DNA of 64,000 nt from Euonymus europaeus. Lineage: Eukaryota; Streptophyta; Magnoliopsida; Celastrales; Celastraceae. Shown piece by piece: positions 1 to 11,610 of this stretch. The stretch's first letter is position 1; each line of letters opens with the position of its first letter. The DNA lies in NCBI GenBank assembly GCA_963580455.1, contig OY756963.1, positions 19,425,555-19,489,554 of the forward strand. The letters run 5' to 3'. The notes beneath the pieces were generated by a model. It worked only from the letters and a program-made list of their open reading frames with translations. It did no database searches and had not been told where the DNA came from. The translations under genes and the position numbers were made by a program.

Positions 1-42
1 GAGCATGTGAAGAATCGAATGCTAATGACATGACTTTGACTG
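1..42 (+). other. possible end of an upstream exon
   Basis: The first 42 bases read open in one frame (ending ...NDMTLT) and are followed directly by GTGAGT, a consensus 5' splice site. This could be the tail of an exon that begins before the window. The piece is too short to name or confirm. Confidence 0.2.
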
Positions 43-81
43 GTGAGTACCAAACTCCCTAGTAAACCTCTAGTTTTGGGT

Positions 82-207
82 CTTCCAGTTCTGGTTACTA
101 ATTAATTATCTTCTTTAATTGGGTTTTTCAAGAAAATATGCATACTTCCAGTTCTGGTTACTAATTAATTATCTTCTTTAATTGGGTTTTTCAAGAAAAT
201 ATGCATA
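82..207. repeat. 63-bp perfect tandem duplication
   Basis: Bases 82-144 and 145-207 are two adjacent copies of the same 63-bp AT-rich sequence, starting CTTCCAGTTCTGG and ending AAATATGCATA. No difference is visible, so the duplication looks recent. Confidence 0.9.
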
Positions 208-2006
208 TATGACTCTGTTTTCTTATTGTTTGCACTAAGCGAGTTTCGCTTAATATAGACTGATTACACAAAAATATGATAAGAGATGGTGGGTTCAACA
301 AGTAAGGCTGGAAAATTAAAATAAAAAATAAACATTGGTCTGGAAGTATTGCAGTGCAAAAGGTAATTAATTAATTAATTTTAGCTGGGGATGTGAGGAT
401 GGGGGACAGTGAGGTATAAAGCAAAACTATTTGGGACCAATTCCACTCCATATGACCAATCCATATTTATATACCTTATTTATTTAGTACAGAAATTCCC
501 TTTGTAATACAATTTAGAATATATATCATGCTAATTAAGCTGAAAACAAAACAATTACTTGTTCTTTTGGGTTCACATATCCACAATGTTTCATTCCATA
601 TGCATTTTTTTTAAGTTAAAAAATAAGTAATGTTAAAGAAACTCTTACCTGAATCTTTGTTAAATAAAGACATTAGACCCACGTTAGAAGATAGGATTGT
701 TAATTTGGATGCTAACATATATATGCAAATTAACCAAAAATATATATATGTAGTTGCGATGCATTACATACTTGTGTGTGGAAACTTACGAATAACATCC
801 TTGCAGCCACGAGTTGGATTTTGGTCAAATTTTTATATCGTCAGATGATAAATTTCTATACGTTCAAATTTTACAGATTGAATTTAAATTTTTATCGAAT
901 ATTTAAAGTGTAAGTTTATACAGTGTTAGTGTTGTTCTCATATGAAAGTAACCTAGCTTTTAATTTCTACAAGTACTCAATAGTCAATATTGTTAATTTC
1001 AAACTTCAAAGATGACAATATCACCTGGTTCATGTAGTCAAAATTGAAATAGAGGCACATAATATTCCATGGTTAATTTGACAACCCACATGAAGAGACA
1101 TTGGGTTGGTAAAATAAATCACTTTCACTTAATTTTAAATTTTAGTAGTTGCTATAATGACTAAAACCATATTGCATTAAATTAAAGGTTTTTTTTTCTT
1201 TTCCTTGTCAGAGGATATTGTTACATTTTGTCTTTTCCCATTGTAGGTCTTGGGCTAGGGTTTTGTCCCAAATCCTAGCTTCTGGAACACTATTCCTTTT
1301 TACAGTAATCCGTGTCAAACCTAACCAGTGTTAAATCTTTCCAAAATTGGTCCACATTGAGGTTGCTTCGCTGAAGATCTCAGAGTTGTTAGCAGTCACT
1401 GCAACCATTTTGTCCATTGCTTGCATTACATGACAAAAAATGGGAAAACTCGTTTACAATATATTTCAATCATGCCACCATAGTTGAGAGACCATGCATA
1501 ATTAAATTGCGTATGTATGTATGTATATATATATTTGAATGTATGTGTGCATATACGCTATCACTATCTTCCATATATATGTATATATATGTTTATACAT
1601 TGAAACAAAGAAAGAAAGTCTCTCTCTCTCCCTCTCTCTCTCCCCCCCCCCCACAGTCAGCCCCTCCCTCCCTCTCCATGTGTTGCTCTACAAGAGATAC
1701 CAGAAGTAAGTGGAGAGAGTAAAATGGTTTTTGTTTGAAGCTTTGTTTTCCATTATTTTTATCACTTTTATATCTACTATAGTCCCTTATTAGAACTTCA
1801 ATTTCATGATATATTTTTCTAGTAGTTGTTTTCTAAAATATTGGTGCCCTTAATTATTTTTAATAAATTATATATATATATATGTACGTATATGTGTGTG
1901 TCTGTCTAGTAATTGTTCCTTCCATAATTTGTGGGATTAGTTGCTTAATTGTTTTTTTTTTTTGGTAGGGTTGATTTAGGGTTTGATTTTGTGAAAATTT
2001 GAAAGT
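208..2006. promoter_or_regulatory. upstream region of the B-sister MADS gene
   Basis: No coding exon is visible. The region is AT-rich. A pyrimidine tract (CT repeats running into a C run) lies at about 1618-1652, and a short TA/GT-rich microsatellite at about 1868-1905. The tract is about 355 bp upstream of the MADS start codon, a common position for plant CT-rich promoter or leader elements. Regulatory roles are inferred from position only. Confidence 0.4.
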
Positions 2007-3557
2007 ATGGGAAGGGGAAAGATAGAGATCAAGAGGATTGAGAACCAGACAACAAGGCAAGTGACATACTCAAAGAGAAGAGCAGGTCTTTTGAAGAAGA
2101 CACATGAGCTTTCTGTGCTTTGTGATGCCCAAATTGGGCTCATCATCTTCTCTGGAACTGGGAAGTTGTGTCAATACTGCAGTCACCCTTCAAGGTCTCT
2201 CCTTTTTCTTTTTTTTGCTTAATTATCATGCAATTTTAATGTGTGATTAGGTTCAGAATTTTACATGGATCCATCTTCTGAACTGAATCGAGATTAGTTT
2301 TGTTGATACTTCATCTGATCAAGTTTGAGTAGTGCCATGACTCTTTTTCCATCACATACATATCTGACAATCTAGGGTTTCTCATCAGTCAACTAGTCTC
2401 TTAACCAAACAAAATTTTCATTTTTATTTCCCCCCCAATATGTGCTGCAGATCTGTTGAAACTTCATCTGATCAACTTTGAGTAGTGCCATGACTCTTTT
2501 TCCATCACATGCATATCTGACAATCTAGGGTTTCTCATCAGTCAACTAGTCTCTTAACCAAACAAAATTTTCATTTTTATTCTCTCTTTTCCCCCACAAT
2601 ATGTGCTGCAGATCTCAACCCAGAATATGAAATTTTACTAAACTCACTCTACTTAATTTTATGGATATATAAATATATATATATTATTTTGTTTGTATTT
2701 CTGTGGTACTATGTTCTACTACCTGAAATTATAGGATGGAGGAGATCATAGAAAGGTACCAGAACGTTACTGGAACTAGAATCCCGGAGGAAGACAACAG
2801 AGTAAGTAGTCTTTCATATGATGTTTGTAGTTAAATTATCATGATCAGTTCATTATATGTAACTGATATTATCCTTAAATAAATTTAGCAGGAACAGATA
2901 CAGCATGAATTGAGAGTGCTTAGAAAGGAAACTAAGAGTCTTCAACTAAGTATGCTGTGTTACACCGGTCAAGACATGGCTTCTATTCCATTTGATCAAT
3001 TGGAACAACTTGAACAGAAGCTTGAATGCTCCGTTAACAAAGTCCGCGATCGCAAGGTACACAATTCGTACCTCATTTGTCTTGCGTAATCTCTCAACTA
3101 CTGACCATCATGTTGTTTTGGTATGCAGAATGAGCTGCTGCAACAACAGCTTGAAAATCTTCGTAGGAAGGAGCGAATGCTGGAGGATGAAAACAGCAGC
3201 ATGTACAGCTGGGTGAGTAAATTTGTTGTAATTAACCTGCAGTAATGCTATATGTAAGAACCATAACATTTTGGATTGAAGTAAAGTGTGTATGCATGGA
3301 TACTGTTTAATTAGATCCAGGAGCATCGGGCAGCGATGGAGTATCAGCAGGCGATGATGGCAGGAGCGAAGCCAGTGGAGCATCATCATCATCAGCATCA
3401 GCAGGCAGTTCTTGATCATTTATCCCAGCTGTATGGAGAACAACCAAGTAGTGTGCTCCAACTTGCAACCAATATTCCTCCTCAGTTTCATCCTTACCAT
3501 CTCCAGCTTGCTCAGCCTAATCTTCAAGATTCCAATCTCGAGAATTATAAGCTATGA
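2007..3557 (+). CDS. TT16: B-sister (TT16/ABS-like) MADS-box transcription factor, 5 exons
   Basis: Encodes a type II MIKC MADS-domain transcription factor of the B-sister clade, which in Arabidopsis (TRANSPARENT TESTA16/ABS) acts in the nucleus during ovule and seed-coat development and proanthocyanidin pigmentation. Proposed exons are 2007-2194, 2735-2801, 2892-3056, 3129-3212 and 3315-3557, giving 248 residues against about 250 in the family. Exon 1 holds the MADS domain ([15 protein letters not shown], then [19 protein letters not shown]). Exons 3-4 hold the K domain, with [16 protein letters not shown] and [19 protein letters not shown]. The last exon carries a His-rich stretch and the conserved tail [11 protein letters not shown]...[10 protein letters not shown], typical of B-sister proteins. 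All junctions are GT-AG and in phase. The K domain is coded by fewer, fused exons than in most MIKC genes. Exon 3 has a TAGCAG tandem acceptor, so 2889 is an alternative start adding one Gln. Confidence 0.93.
2301..2615 (+). repeat. ~155-bp tandem duplication in MADS intron 1
   Basis: Two adjacent copies (about 2301-2454 and 2455-2615) share most of their bases. Each ends in a pyrimidine tract followed by TGTGCTGCAG, so each carries an apparent 3' splice acceptor inside intron 1. Small indels in the pyrimidine tract separate the copies. Confidence 0.85.
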
Positions 3558-3634
3558 ACTGGCATACTCCTGATTTTAACTTTAGAGGAAGAGGATAGGG
3601 ATTGGATATAGAAAAGAATGATTAGGAGTAGTAT

Positions 3635-5296
3635 TCAAATAAGTTGGTAGGAAGAGTATGAAATTGAGACACCTTCAATATCATACAACAGATGTTCTTG
3701 ATTTTCGGTTTCAGCATCGAGTTTCATTTGCCCTACAAGAAACTCTAGCATTATGTATATCTGCTCTGAACAAGTATGTAATTTGTCGTGTGCTATGAAT
3801 CTGTGAAGAGCTCCAGACATCTCCAGAAAACTAAACCCGGGAGTCTTCTTCACGCCTCTTCTCTCCATGGCTTCTCTCATGGTTCTTGCTTCGTCCCAGC
3901 GTCTGACTATAGCATAAACATTTGATAAGCCAACATACCTACCATCATGATTCGGTTCCAACTCTATAAGCTTTCTTCCTATTATTTCTGCAAGATCCAA
4001 TTTTCCATGGTTCATACATCCATTTAGCAGAGCACCCAATGTCGAAGCCGTTGGCTCTTGGGGCATTTGACATAAAAATTGATATGCCTCTGCCACTTGA
4101 CCAGCTCGTGCCAGAACATCTACCATGCAGGCATAGTGCTCACTCTTTGCTGCCATGCCCTGTTTTTCAATGCATTCAAAGAAACGCCAAGCTTCCCTGA
4201 CTAATCCACCATGAGCACAAGCACTCAACAAGCACAAATATGTAATCTCGTCTGGTCGGATCCCAGCTATTTGCATTTCTGTAAACAATTCTAGGGACTC
4301 TTGAACAAAACCATGCATCGCAAACCCTCCAATCATGGTGTTCCAAATCAAAACATCAGTACTAACCACAGCAATCCCACGGAACACAGCCATAGCCTCC
4401 TCTATTGCCCCGCATTTTGCATACATATCCACAAGAGAAGTACGCAACACCAGAGTTAATGGCAATCCGTTATCAATCATATAGTGGTGCATCATCTTTC
4501 CTTTATCAAGCGCTCCTAAATGCGCACAAGCACACAATACACTCACCATAGTCACTTCATTGGCTTTAGGACCCGTGCTACACATTTTCTGAAAAATGGC
4601 CAATGCCTCTCCGTACTCTCCACTCTTAACATACCCATCAATCAAAGAACTCCATGACACTACATCCCTCTCAGGCATTAACTCAAACAGTTCGCGGGCC
4701 ATAGAAACATTGCTACACTTTGCGTAACCATCCAGCATAGAATTCCACGAAACAGAGTTCTTTGTCGTGATTCCATCAAACACCTTGCGTGCATACAGAA
4801 TGTCCCGACACGCAGCATACATATGTATCAGAGAATTCTGTATAAACCTGTCGCATTCGAACCCAGTTCTCACAATATGGCCATGAATGGACACACCGAG
4901 TTCTCGCCTCAGTAGGCGCGCCGACGCCTTGGCAAGAAAAGGGTACGTCAAATGGCCAGGCGAGAACCCAAGTCGCAACATTTCGACAAAAACTGATAAC
5001 GAACGATTTGGGTTCTTGCTGTTTGAATAGCCTCTAATGACTGTATTCCAGCTGAAGATTGATGGGTTTGAAATATGTAACAAAACCCGGTAACCATAAT
5101 CCATATTGCCTGAATCAGAGAGCGCAGAGAAAGTTAGGATCCTTGAAACGATCTGGTCATCTTCGGAGACGCCGGAAGTCATCACAAGAGCATGAATTTT
5201 TTTCAACTCCGACATTGACTTGCATCTCTCAAGAAGTGAAAATAAAGTTTGATTTAGAGCAGAATTTCTGGACAATAACAGTGCATTATTCAACAT
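3635..5296 (-). CDS. PLS-class pentatricopeptide repeat protein, E-type
   Basis: A single-exon gene of 553 codons. Plant PPR proteins bind organellar RNA one base per repeat and act in mitochondria or chloroplasts in editing, splicing or stability. The first ~35 residues are compatible with a targeting peptide (MLNNALLLSRNSALNQ). The body is a run of P/L/S repeats with the usual signatures: NTVIRGYSNS, NSLIHMYAACRD, NSMLDGYAKC, SSLIDGYVKSGE, TSLVDMYAKCGAIEEA, NTMIGGFAMHG. The end has E/E+-type motifs (KLIELEPNHDGRYVGLSNVYA and RRGVKKTPGFSFLE) and no DYW deaminase domain, so any editing role would need a partner deaminase in trans. The frame is intact and the start codon is the first Met. It converges on the MADS gene, with 77 bp between the two stop codons. 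The exact target and orthologue are not deducible here. Confidence 0.93.
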   Translation of the reverse strand: MLNNALLLSRNSALNQTLFSLLERCKSMSELKKIHALVMTSGVSEDDQIVSRILTFSALSDSGNMDYGYRVLLHISNPSIFSWNTVIRGYSNSKNPNRSLSVFVEMLRLGFSPGHLTYPFLAKASARLLRRELGVSIHGHIVRTGFECDRFIQNSLIHMYAACRDILYARKVFDGITTKNSVSWNSMLDGYAKCSNVSMARELFELMPERDVVSWSSLIDGYVKSGEYGEALAIFQKMCSTGPKANEVTMVSVLCACAHLGALDKGKMMHHYMIDNGLPLTLVLRTSLVDMYAKCGAIEEAMAVFRGIAVVSTDVLIWNTMIGGFAMHGFVQESLELFTEMQIAGIRPDEITYLCLLSACAHGGLVREAWRFFECIEKQGMAAKSEHYACMVDVLARAGQVAEAYQFLCQMPQEPTASTLGALLNGCMNHGKLDLAEIIGRKLIELEPNHDGRYVGLSNVYAIVRRWDEARTMREAMERRGVKKTPGFSFLEMSGALHRFIAHDKLHTCSEQIYIMLEFLVGQMKLDAETENQEHLLYDIEGVSISYSSYQLI

Positions 5297-6135
5297 CTAC
5301 AAGTAGTACACCGGCGAGAAATCTATTATTAAACTATTTGAGATTGGCTAATAATACAAGGCAAGATCTTATTCATTATGTTTGTTTTCTATTTTAGATA
5401 ACATGAAAAAAAGGAAATTATAAGAAAACAAATAAAAGGATGTTTTCTGAAAAAATAGAAAAATCGGAAAGAAAAAACAAAACCCAAAACGGATCACAAA
5501 TATTTTTTCATATTTTCTAAGGTGCGCAAGGAAGACTAAGATTGATAGTATTTGAGCCAATTTTTTGGCACTTCCATCCACATGTTGTCATGAAAAATGT
5601 TTGAGACTCGCAATTTATGGCCCTTATTTTACACTCAATGCATGTGAGTGTTGAATATCACATGTTAATAATCAATGACCATCCATATGTAACATTGTAA
5701 TATTATCATTTATTAATCAAAATGATATGTACATGACAATGCTTTGTTAATCAAATTGAAATCGTTGAAATCATTTGAATATTGCACAGTGGTCTTTAAT
5801 TAAAAACATTCTCATATATATAGTCATATGCATGTCTTAATATAACAATTGAAGAATCAACACTTGAAAGTGTCAACAATCCACCACGCAACAAATCAAT
5901 GCGATCCACTTCGAATTATCCGATTTCCATAGTTATATCCAACTTTCACTACTTTTTTTTTGACAAATTTCTTGATTGTAAAAGAGAGAGTACTCTTTTT
6001 CCACGAAACACATGATTAATTTAGAGTTTTTCAAGCGATGTGAGATTTTGTGAGTCTTCACATAAAAGACATATTTTATTGTACAAGTAATGTGCGAACT
6101 GATATAAACTAAACATAAACGCAAAAGAGAAACGT
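5297..6135. other. intergenic, AT-rich, nothing coding seen
   Basis: Upstream of the PPR gene. Only short, compositionally biased ORFs and no splice-linked exons are visible. The PPR promoter should lie in the first few hundred bases. Confidence 0.5.
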
Positions 6136-6560
6136 GAGGGGTCTGTTTAGTTTCATTTTGCACAACTTAAAGTTGTGGTATCCGTATAAAATGCTATGTC
6201 AACCAAACATTATAAAATGTTGACAACTTAAAGTTGCGAGCCAAATGAAACGATGTCATCCATAACTTTTCACAGCTTAAAACTCTGGGGCCCACAACAT
6301 TTTACAGTCACATTACATAATTTTCTCTTTGTATCTTAAAAGTTTTCAATTATTTTTATTATAATACATTTTTTTATAATTTTATCTAGAAAATTAATCT
6401 AATAAAAAAAAGAATTAAACACCTCACAACATTTTATATAGCTTAAAGGTTATAGAGCTCATAACTTTTTATACAATATTTTTGACAGGCTTTAAGCACA
6501 GAATTTTTGACAGCTTAAAACTGTGAAATACAATTGTGAAATAAACGGATGTTTATTCAT
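6136..6560. mobile_element. MITE-like element, copy 1
   Basis: The left end contains TGTTTAGTTTCATTTTGCACAAC, and the right end reads as its rough inverse around TTGTGAAATAAACGG. The internal motif CAGCTTAAAACTxTG occurs in both orientations. The whole stretch matches 11204-11590 in reverse complement over most of its length, which defines a dispersed non-coding repeat. Exact ends and target duplication were not resolved, so the superfamily is left open. Confidence 0.6.
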
Positions 6561-6630
6561 CCTATAATTAACTAGCTGCTGCATGTCTGCCTTCCAAGAG
6601 TAATTATATGAATATCATTTTCACTTAGAT

Positions 6631-7300
6631 TCAAGCGACAAGTTCACGAGTAGATGTGCACCAATGATCGTAAGATCTCTGTAGATTTGGCCATTCTGAA
6701 GGAGACACTGCGAAATCTTGGATCCAGTTAGTGAGAATAACCTCTTGATCCGCAGCAGGTAAGCTCATGATGGCTTCGTCCATCGCTCTCTCTGTTTCTG
6801 CCTTCTCAAAACTCGTTAAGACTGGATATGTTAGTCCATTGCATGCATGGCAAAACAATGGAAGCCATAGCATCAGCATCCTGTATTTCACTTGCTGCGA
6901 AACTATCAAGTCCTCTCTTACAACCTCGACAAACAATATCGCTGCATCCAAATATATCCAAGAAATTTTTTTCTTCTTTTAGTCATGTGAAATTAGTATT
7001 AGATATAAATATATATAGGCATTGAAGTAGCTAGATATACTGGTCCTAATTATTTTTGTAATATATATAGTCAAACAAGTAGAAAAAAAATTAACGAGAA
7101 CACCCGAGTCGACATATATATATCTTGGAACCCACCTATGATAAATTATGGAGACAGTGATACGTTCTCAATACATATTGCAGTTCATTCGTAAATATAA
7201 TCCTAAGCATGAAGGGAAACCAGTGTTGTATTGTGTGCACATATTAGCATTCATGCATGCATGAGTTTGTACAGTGTTGTGTGAATGTCGGTGTGTGTGC

Positions 7301-7353
<53 letters not shown>

Positions 7354-9436
7354 AAATTTTAAGAATGAAGCTCTGAATTCTAGGGTTAGCAGATAGAGCA
7401 ACCGAAGCGAGACCAGAAGCGAAACTCCATTGCACCAAAGCTGCACCAACAGCATCGTAAGCCTTAAGCTTATGAGTAATCCAAAGCAGCTCCTGCCCAA
7501 GCTTCTCCGCCACCACCTCATTGGACTCCTCCACCTCAATCTCCCAGTCTCTTGGCCGCCTCCGCCGGCGCGACTTCTCATTCTTAAGCAGCTGTTCCTT
7601 ATAAACATTCCCTAGAGATTGGATAACCGTAGTAACCGAATTGAGACAGAAATTGAGTCCCTTCACATAAGGCCCAACGTAGGACCCAAGTGGGAGTCTC
7701 CTAATAATGAGCGACGTCCACGTGGCAGAATCTTCGGGCTCGATCGTCTGCTGGAGTGTACGGTGCAAGAGGCTAGATGTGCGGGAGAATGCTGAAGCCA
7801 ATGCCGTCCGATTGAGCTCCATGAGTTCTACGTTGCCGTACCGTGCGTTGCCTTCCATGATCTTGTCTGCCATTGTCATTGCGAATTGGTATTTCCTTGA
7901 GGTGGCTGGTATGTCATTCAATATTTCAAGTATCTGCACCACAAATATCAAATATAGAAAACAAAAAACACGTGCATTATGTAGACGTTTCTTGTTTTAT
8001 TAATTACTTGTATGATTTTTTTTACAAAGAAACTCTATTGGGTTTAGACAATTTTATGAGTCGTAAATCATGATAGAGGTACATAGCTAAAATTGTCTAC
8101 AATTATCTTTCAAAATCATGTTAAATTATAGTCAAATCATAGTTTAAAATGTGTCATTCAATATTTTGACGGTAGTATATTTTGAAGAAAAATAATGTAA
8201 ACCCTTGATTTAATTTTTTTGATAACCGAATGGCCTGCCTAACATGGCGAGTCCTTCTTACAACTAGGTGAATCTAAACTCGAATCGTCAAACCAACGTG
8301 TACTACCATAATAAATATAAGAATACCCTAATAAATATAAGAATGTATCCAAACACATGTGCGAAGCTCTACAGGAGGGACTAGCTCATGATAATATCCC
8401 AGAAAATTCAAAGCCCGCACATACTGAACTCCAAAAAGCAAGATAATCAACTAACTATATATATTATTCGGTGATTTCTAAACCATAAATACTAACCTAA
8501 ATCTAAAATTCTAAGCCATAAACACTAAATTCTAACTCTTAAATTCAAATTTGTTATTTTAAAAGGGAAAAAAAAAACATGAATTTTGGAAGGGATTGTA
8601 GCCAATTTTGGCTACTGTATCTCCTCCAAGCTCGTGTATCATTGATATATAGGTGGCACAACTATTGTATCTGCATGTAGGCACGTGTCAAATGGCTGCA
8701 CACCTTTGCCACTCATCATTACAGCAGTCATGCACCGTATTTGATGAATTTTGGACTTTTTCGCGCATTGTTATTTTACATGTATAGTTTGTGTTAGTTA
8801 CCTTATTAAAAATCGTTAATGTAAATTTAATATAAAAAAACTAAATCCTGGTCCCCCAAAAAAGAAAACACTAGCATGTGGTGGCCTAAACTGATGTCCT
8901 GGTCATGTTTTTGAGTAAACAATTATCATAATTAAACTATATAAGCAGCTCAAAGTGTTCATTTATTAATTAATTGACATCAATCCAAAACATTAGGAAA
9001 GAGATTTGTGAAACTAAGAGCGAGGACTTACATGTGTTAGAGACCTCCCAAGGCCGTCAAGAGAAGGCCCATCACCACCTCCTTCACTCAGAAAATAATC
9101 CAATGATGAAGAAGTTCCAGATGGTAATGCCTGCAAGTCAAACAATCCAAAGGAAGACAACCCTCCAAGAAGTTTTTGAGGACTAGATGCTAAAGAAACA
9201 AAAGGGATATGGTCCATCACAACCCTAAGAACCCAAATAGTAACCCAAGTCATGAGCATTCCCAAGAACCTCAGATGGTCCGCAGGCCTCCACCTCCGGC
9301 TCAGATCCGCCTTGGCGCTCGACGCCACCGAAACGAGCATTTTCGCGGCCATGTTGACCGTGTACATGAAGATTGAGCTGATTATATTGCTTGGTTTGGG
9401 TCGGTATGCCACAGCATGTAGCTTTGTTGTTGCCAT
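6631..9436 (-). CDS. plant protein of unknown function, 3 exons
   Basis: Three exons in phase: 9032-9436, 7351-7933 and 6631-6941, giving 432 residues. All junctions are GT-AG (CAT|GTAAGT, TGCAG|ATA, CAG|GTCTCT, TGCAG|CG). I do not recognise a named family. The N-terminal third has a hydrophobic stretch (LRFLGMLMTWVTIWVLRVV) that could be a membrane segment, then a Gly/Ser-rich linker. The middle is helical (AMTMADKIMEGNARYG, MELNRTALASAFSRTSSLL), followed by a basic patch (KNEKSRRRRRPRDWE). The C-terminal exon is rich in Trp and acidic residues and ends in CTSTRELVA. The frame is intact and the exons show good codon use, so this is a real gene. The first intron is ~1.1 kb. The second begins in a (TA)n(GA)n microsatellite only a few bases from the donor. 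Confidence 0.82.
7302..7349. repeat. (TA)n(GA)n microsatellite abutting a splice donor
   Basis: About 20 bp of TA and 26 bp of GA repeats (CT on the coding strand) begin at the 5' splice site of intron 2 of the flanking minus-strand gene. The GT of the donor is the first dinucleotide after the exon. Confidence 0.9.
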
Positions 9437-11203
9437 GGTTGGAATAAAAGAAAATCAAATGGGAAGGTGCACAAAATGTTTTGAGGGGTTTGAAAGAGAA
9501 TTTTGGCGTTTTTAAAGATGTTGGGGCAGATTACTTAAAGGTGAAGTTAGGGGTGCGTTTGTAATTTTATGTTCTTATAATGACTGTTTACAAAGGGCAA
9601 TATAAGATAAATGAGTATTTTCAGGGGTTTGAACGGAAATTAAGGAAAACAGTTACTTTCGGCGCCGTCTTCTGGTCCGGGTTTGGACAATGAGTAAACC
9701 GACCTCGTGAGATACTGGCTTGGCTTGGCTGTGTATATCAAGCATTGAGGGTAGGTAAGATAAAAAAACAGTAAATTCAAAGTTACACCAATTTTTTTTA
9801 AAATTAATTTACTGATATATTATTTAAAAATGTCCAATCCAACATTATATTTCTTTTTCAAAACAAAAAATAAATTTATTGCAATTTAAAATAAAATAAA
9901 GAATTGAATTTATATTTGATGAACTAAAATGGCCGGTCATGTATTTTCATGTCGATTTGGATTTTTATTTCAAATAAAAAATATATTTTTAGATTTGATA
10001 TGCTGAATAGTACTAATTTATGAATGTTTTAGATAATTTTTAAAAAACTTTTGGTGCATCAGTTTGTTCCAGTTTTAAAAAACCAATTAACATTGGACCT
10101 AGCTATTACAATCCGTCTATTAATTGGTTTTAATTTCTAATATAAAAATCAATTATTTTTCAATAATAAAATTTGACAAGTCAGTTTGGACTTTGAAGTG
10201 TACTAGAAAAAATTGAATTTCTCGTATCAACTTAACAAAGCTGAATACTTCATAATCAAGAAAAAGGAAACATGTATATAATATTTTATATTATATTATA
10301 TATCCATCCCTAGAATTAGAAAAACTGTGGCCATGCATGGCCGGAAGGTTTGCTGGGTGCAGGCATGTTTCAATAATAAACTCTTCTGCCAAGCACAGCC
10401 TTTTAAAATTAGGTCTAGAAAGCATGGTTGAACCATTAGTAATATTTTACATGTTTGAAACTAACACAAAACAAATCATCACTATCCGCTCGAGTTTTTA
10501 TCTCAAAAATTTATGTCGACTATATGAGTACAAGAAAATCAATGGAAAATTTGATAAATCACGCGAATCTAAATTTGATAAGTGAGCAAATAATTTAACT
10601 ATTTTGATAGGAAACGTGTTTTGTTAATGTGACTGAATATGTGACTTGACCTTTTGTATAATGTGGGATCTAATATTGATTTGAATGGAGAAGATATTAA
10701 TGACATTAATTGTTGCAGTTGCTGTAACTTGTGAGCTTCGAAAATAAAAGTTCAAATTCATCAAGTATGACTAACACTTTGAGAAATCACAAGAAGATGA
10801 AAACAATATTATCCTAATAACCGGTCTTCAACACCAAAATGGAGGAAAGTTCCATTTGATTTCCATAACATTACCCCATCTATTAAACAGGGATACTTAA
10901 AACATTAAAAGAGAGATAAATTCATGAGGTACCGCTCTCTTTTCAAAAGCATTATTACTATTTGAAACAAAGTGAACACATGAAGGGCATTAGTTACCAA
11001 AAAAAACCCTAGCAATCTGATTATTATATTACCTTATTAAGAAACGATCATTAAGCCTAACAACCTAATAATTAGAAATACAAATCCATGAAATATCCTA
11101 AAATGCAGATGCTACCCCAAAAAACCATTAAAAACAAAAGATGAGAGGAAACAGAGACCCATAGATATTATAAACTACCCTAACAAACTCTATATCCAAG
11201 GAA
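9437..11203. other. intergenic, AT-rich, nothing coding seen
   Basis: Upstream of the unknown minus-strand gene. There are no convincing exons. A 14-bp palindrome GGCCATGCATGGCC, containing an RY-type CATGCATG, sits at about 10330-10343. Confidence 0.5.
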
Positions 11204-11590
11204 TTAAGTCCATTTGTTTCACAATTGTGTTTCACAGCTTTAAATTGTCAAAAATATTATGTAAAAACTGAGGCACCCACAGTTCTAAACCGTATAAAAT
11301 GTTGTGAGGTGTCTGGTTCATTTTTTCGTTAAATTAATTTTGTAGATAATTTTTTTAAAAATATTACAATAAAAAGTAATGAAGAACTTTTAAGATATAT
11401 ATGAGCAATTATGTAATGTGGCTATAAAATATTGTGAGCCCCATAGTTTTAAGTTGTGAAAAATTATGAGATGATAATATTTCATTTTGCACAACTTCTG
11501 TTAACAAAATGTGGCATTTGGTTGACACAATATTTATGCGAATTACACAATTTTAAGCTGTTCGAAATATGAAACAAACTCTGACTTAGT
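11204..11590. mobile_element. MITE-like element, copy 2 (inverted relative to copy 1)
   Basis: Reverse complement of the element at 6136-6560. It shares TTTCACAATTGTG at one end, TTTCATTTTGCACAACTT near the other and the same AT-rich middle. The two copies differ by many substitutions and small indels, so both are old. Confidence 0.65.
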
Positions 11591-11610
11591 CTCTCATGGA
11601 TGTGAGCCCC

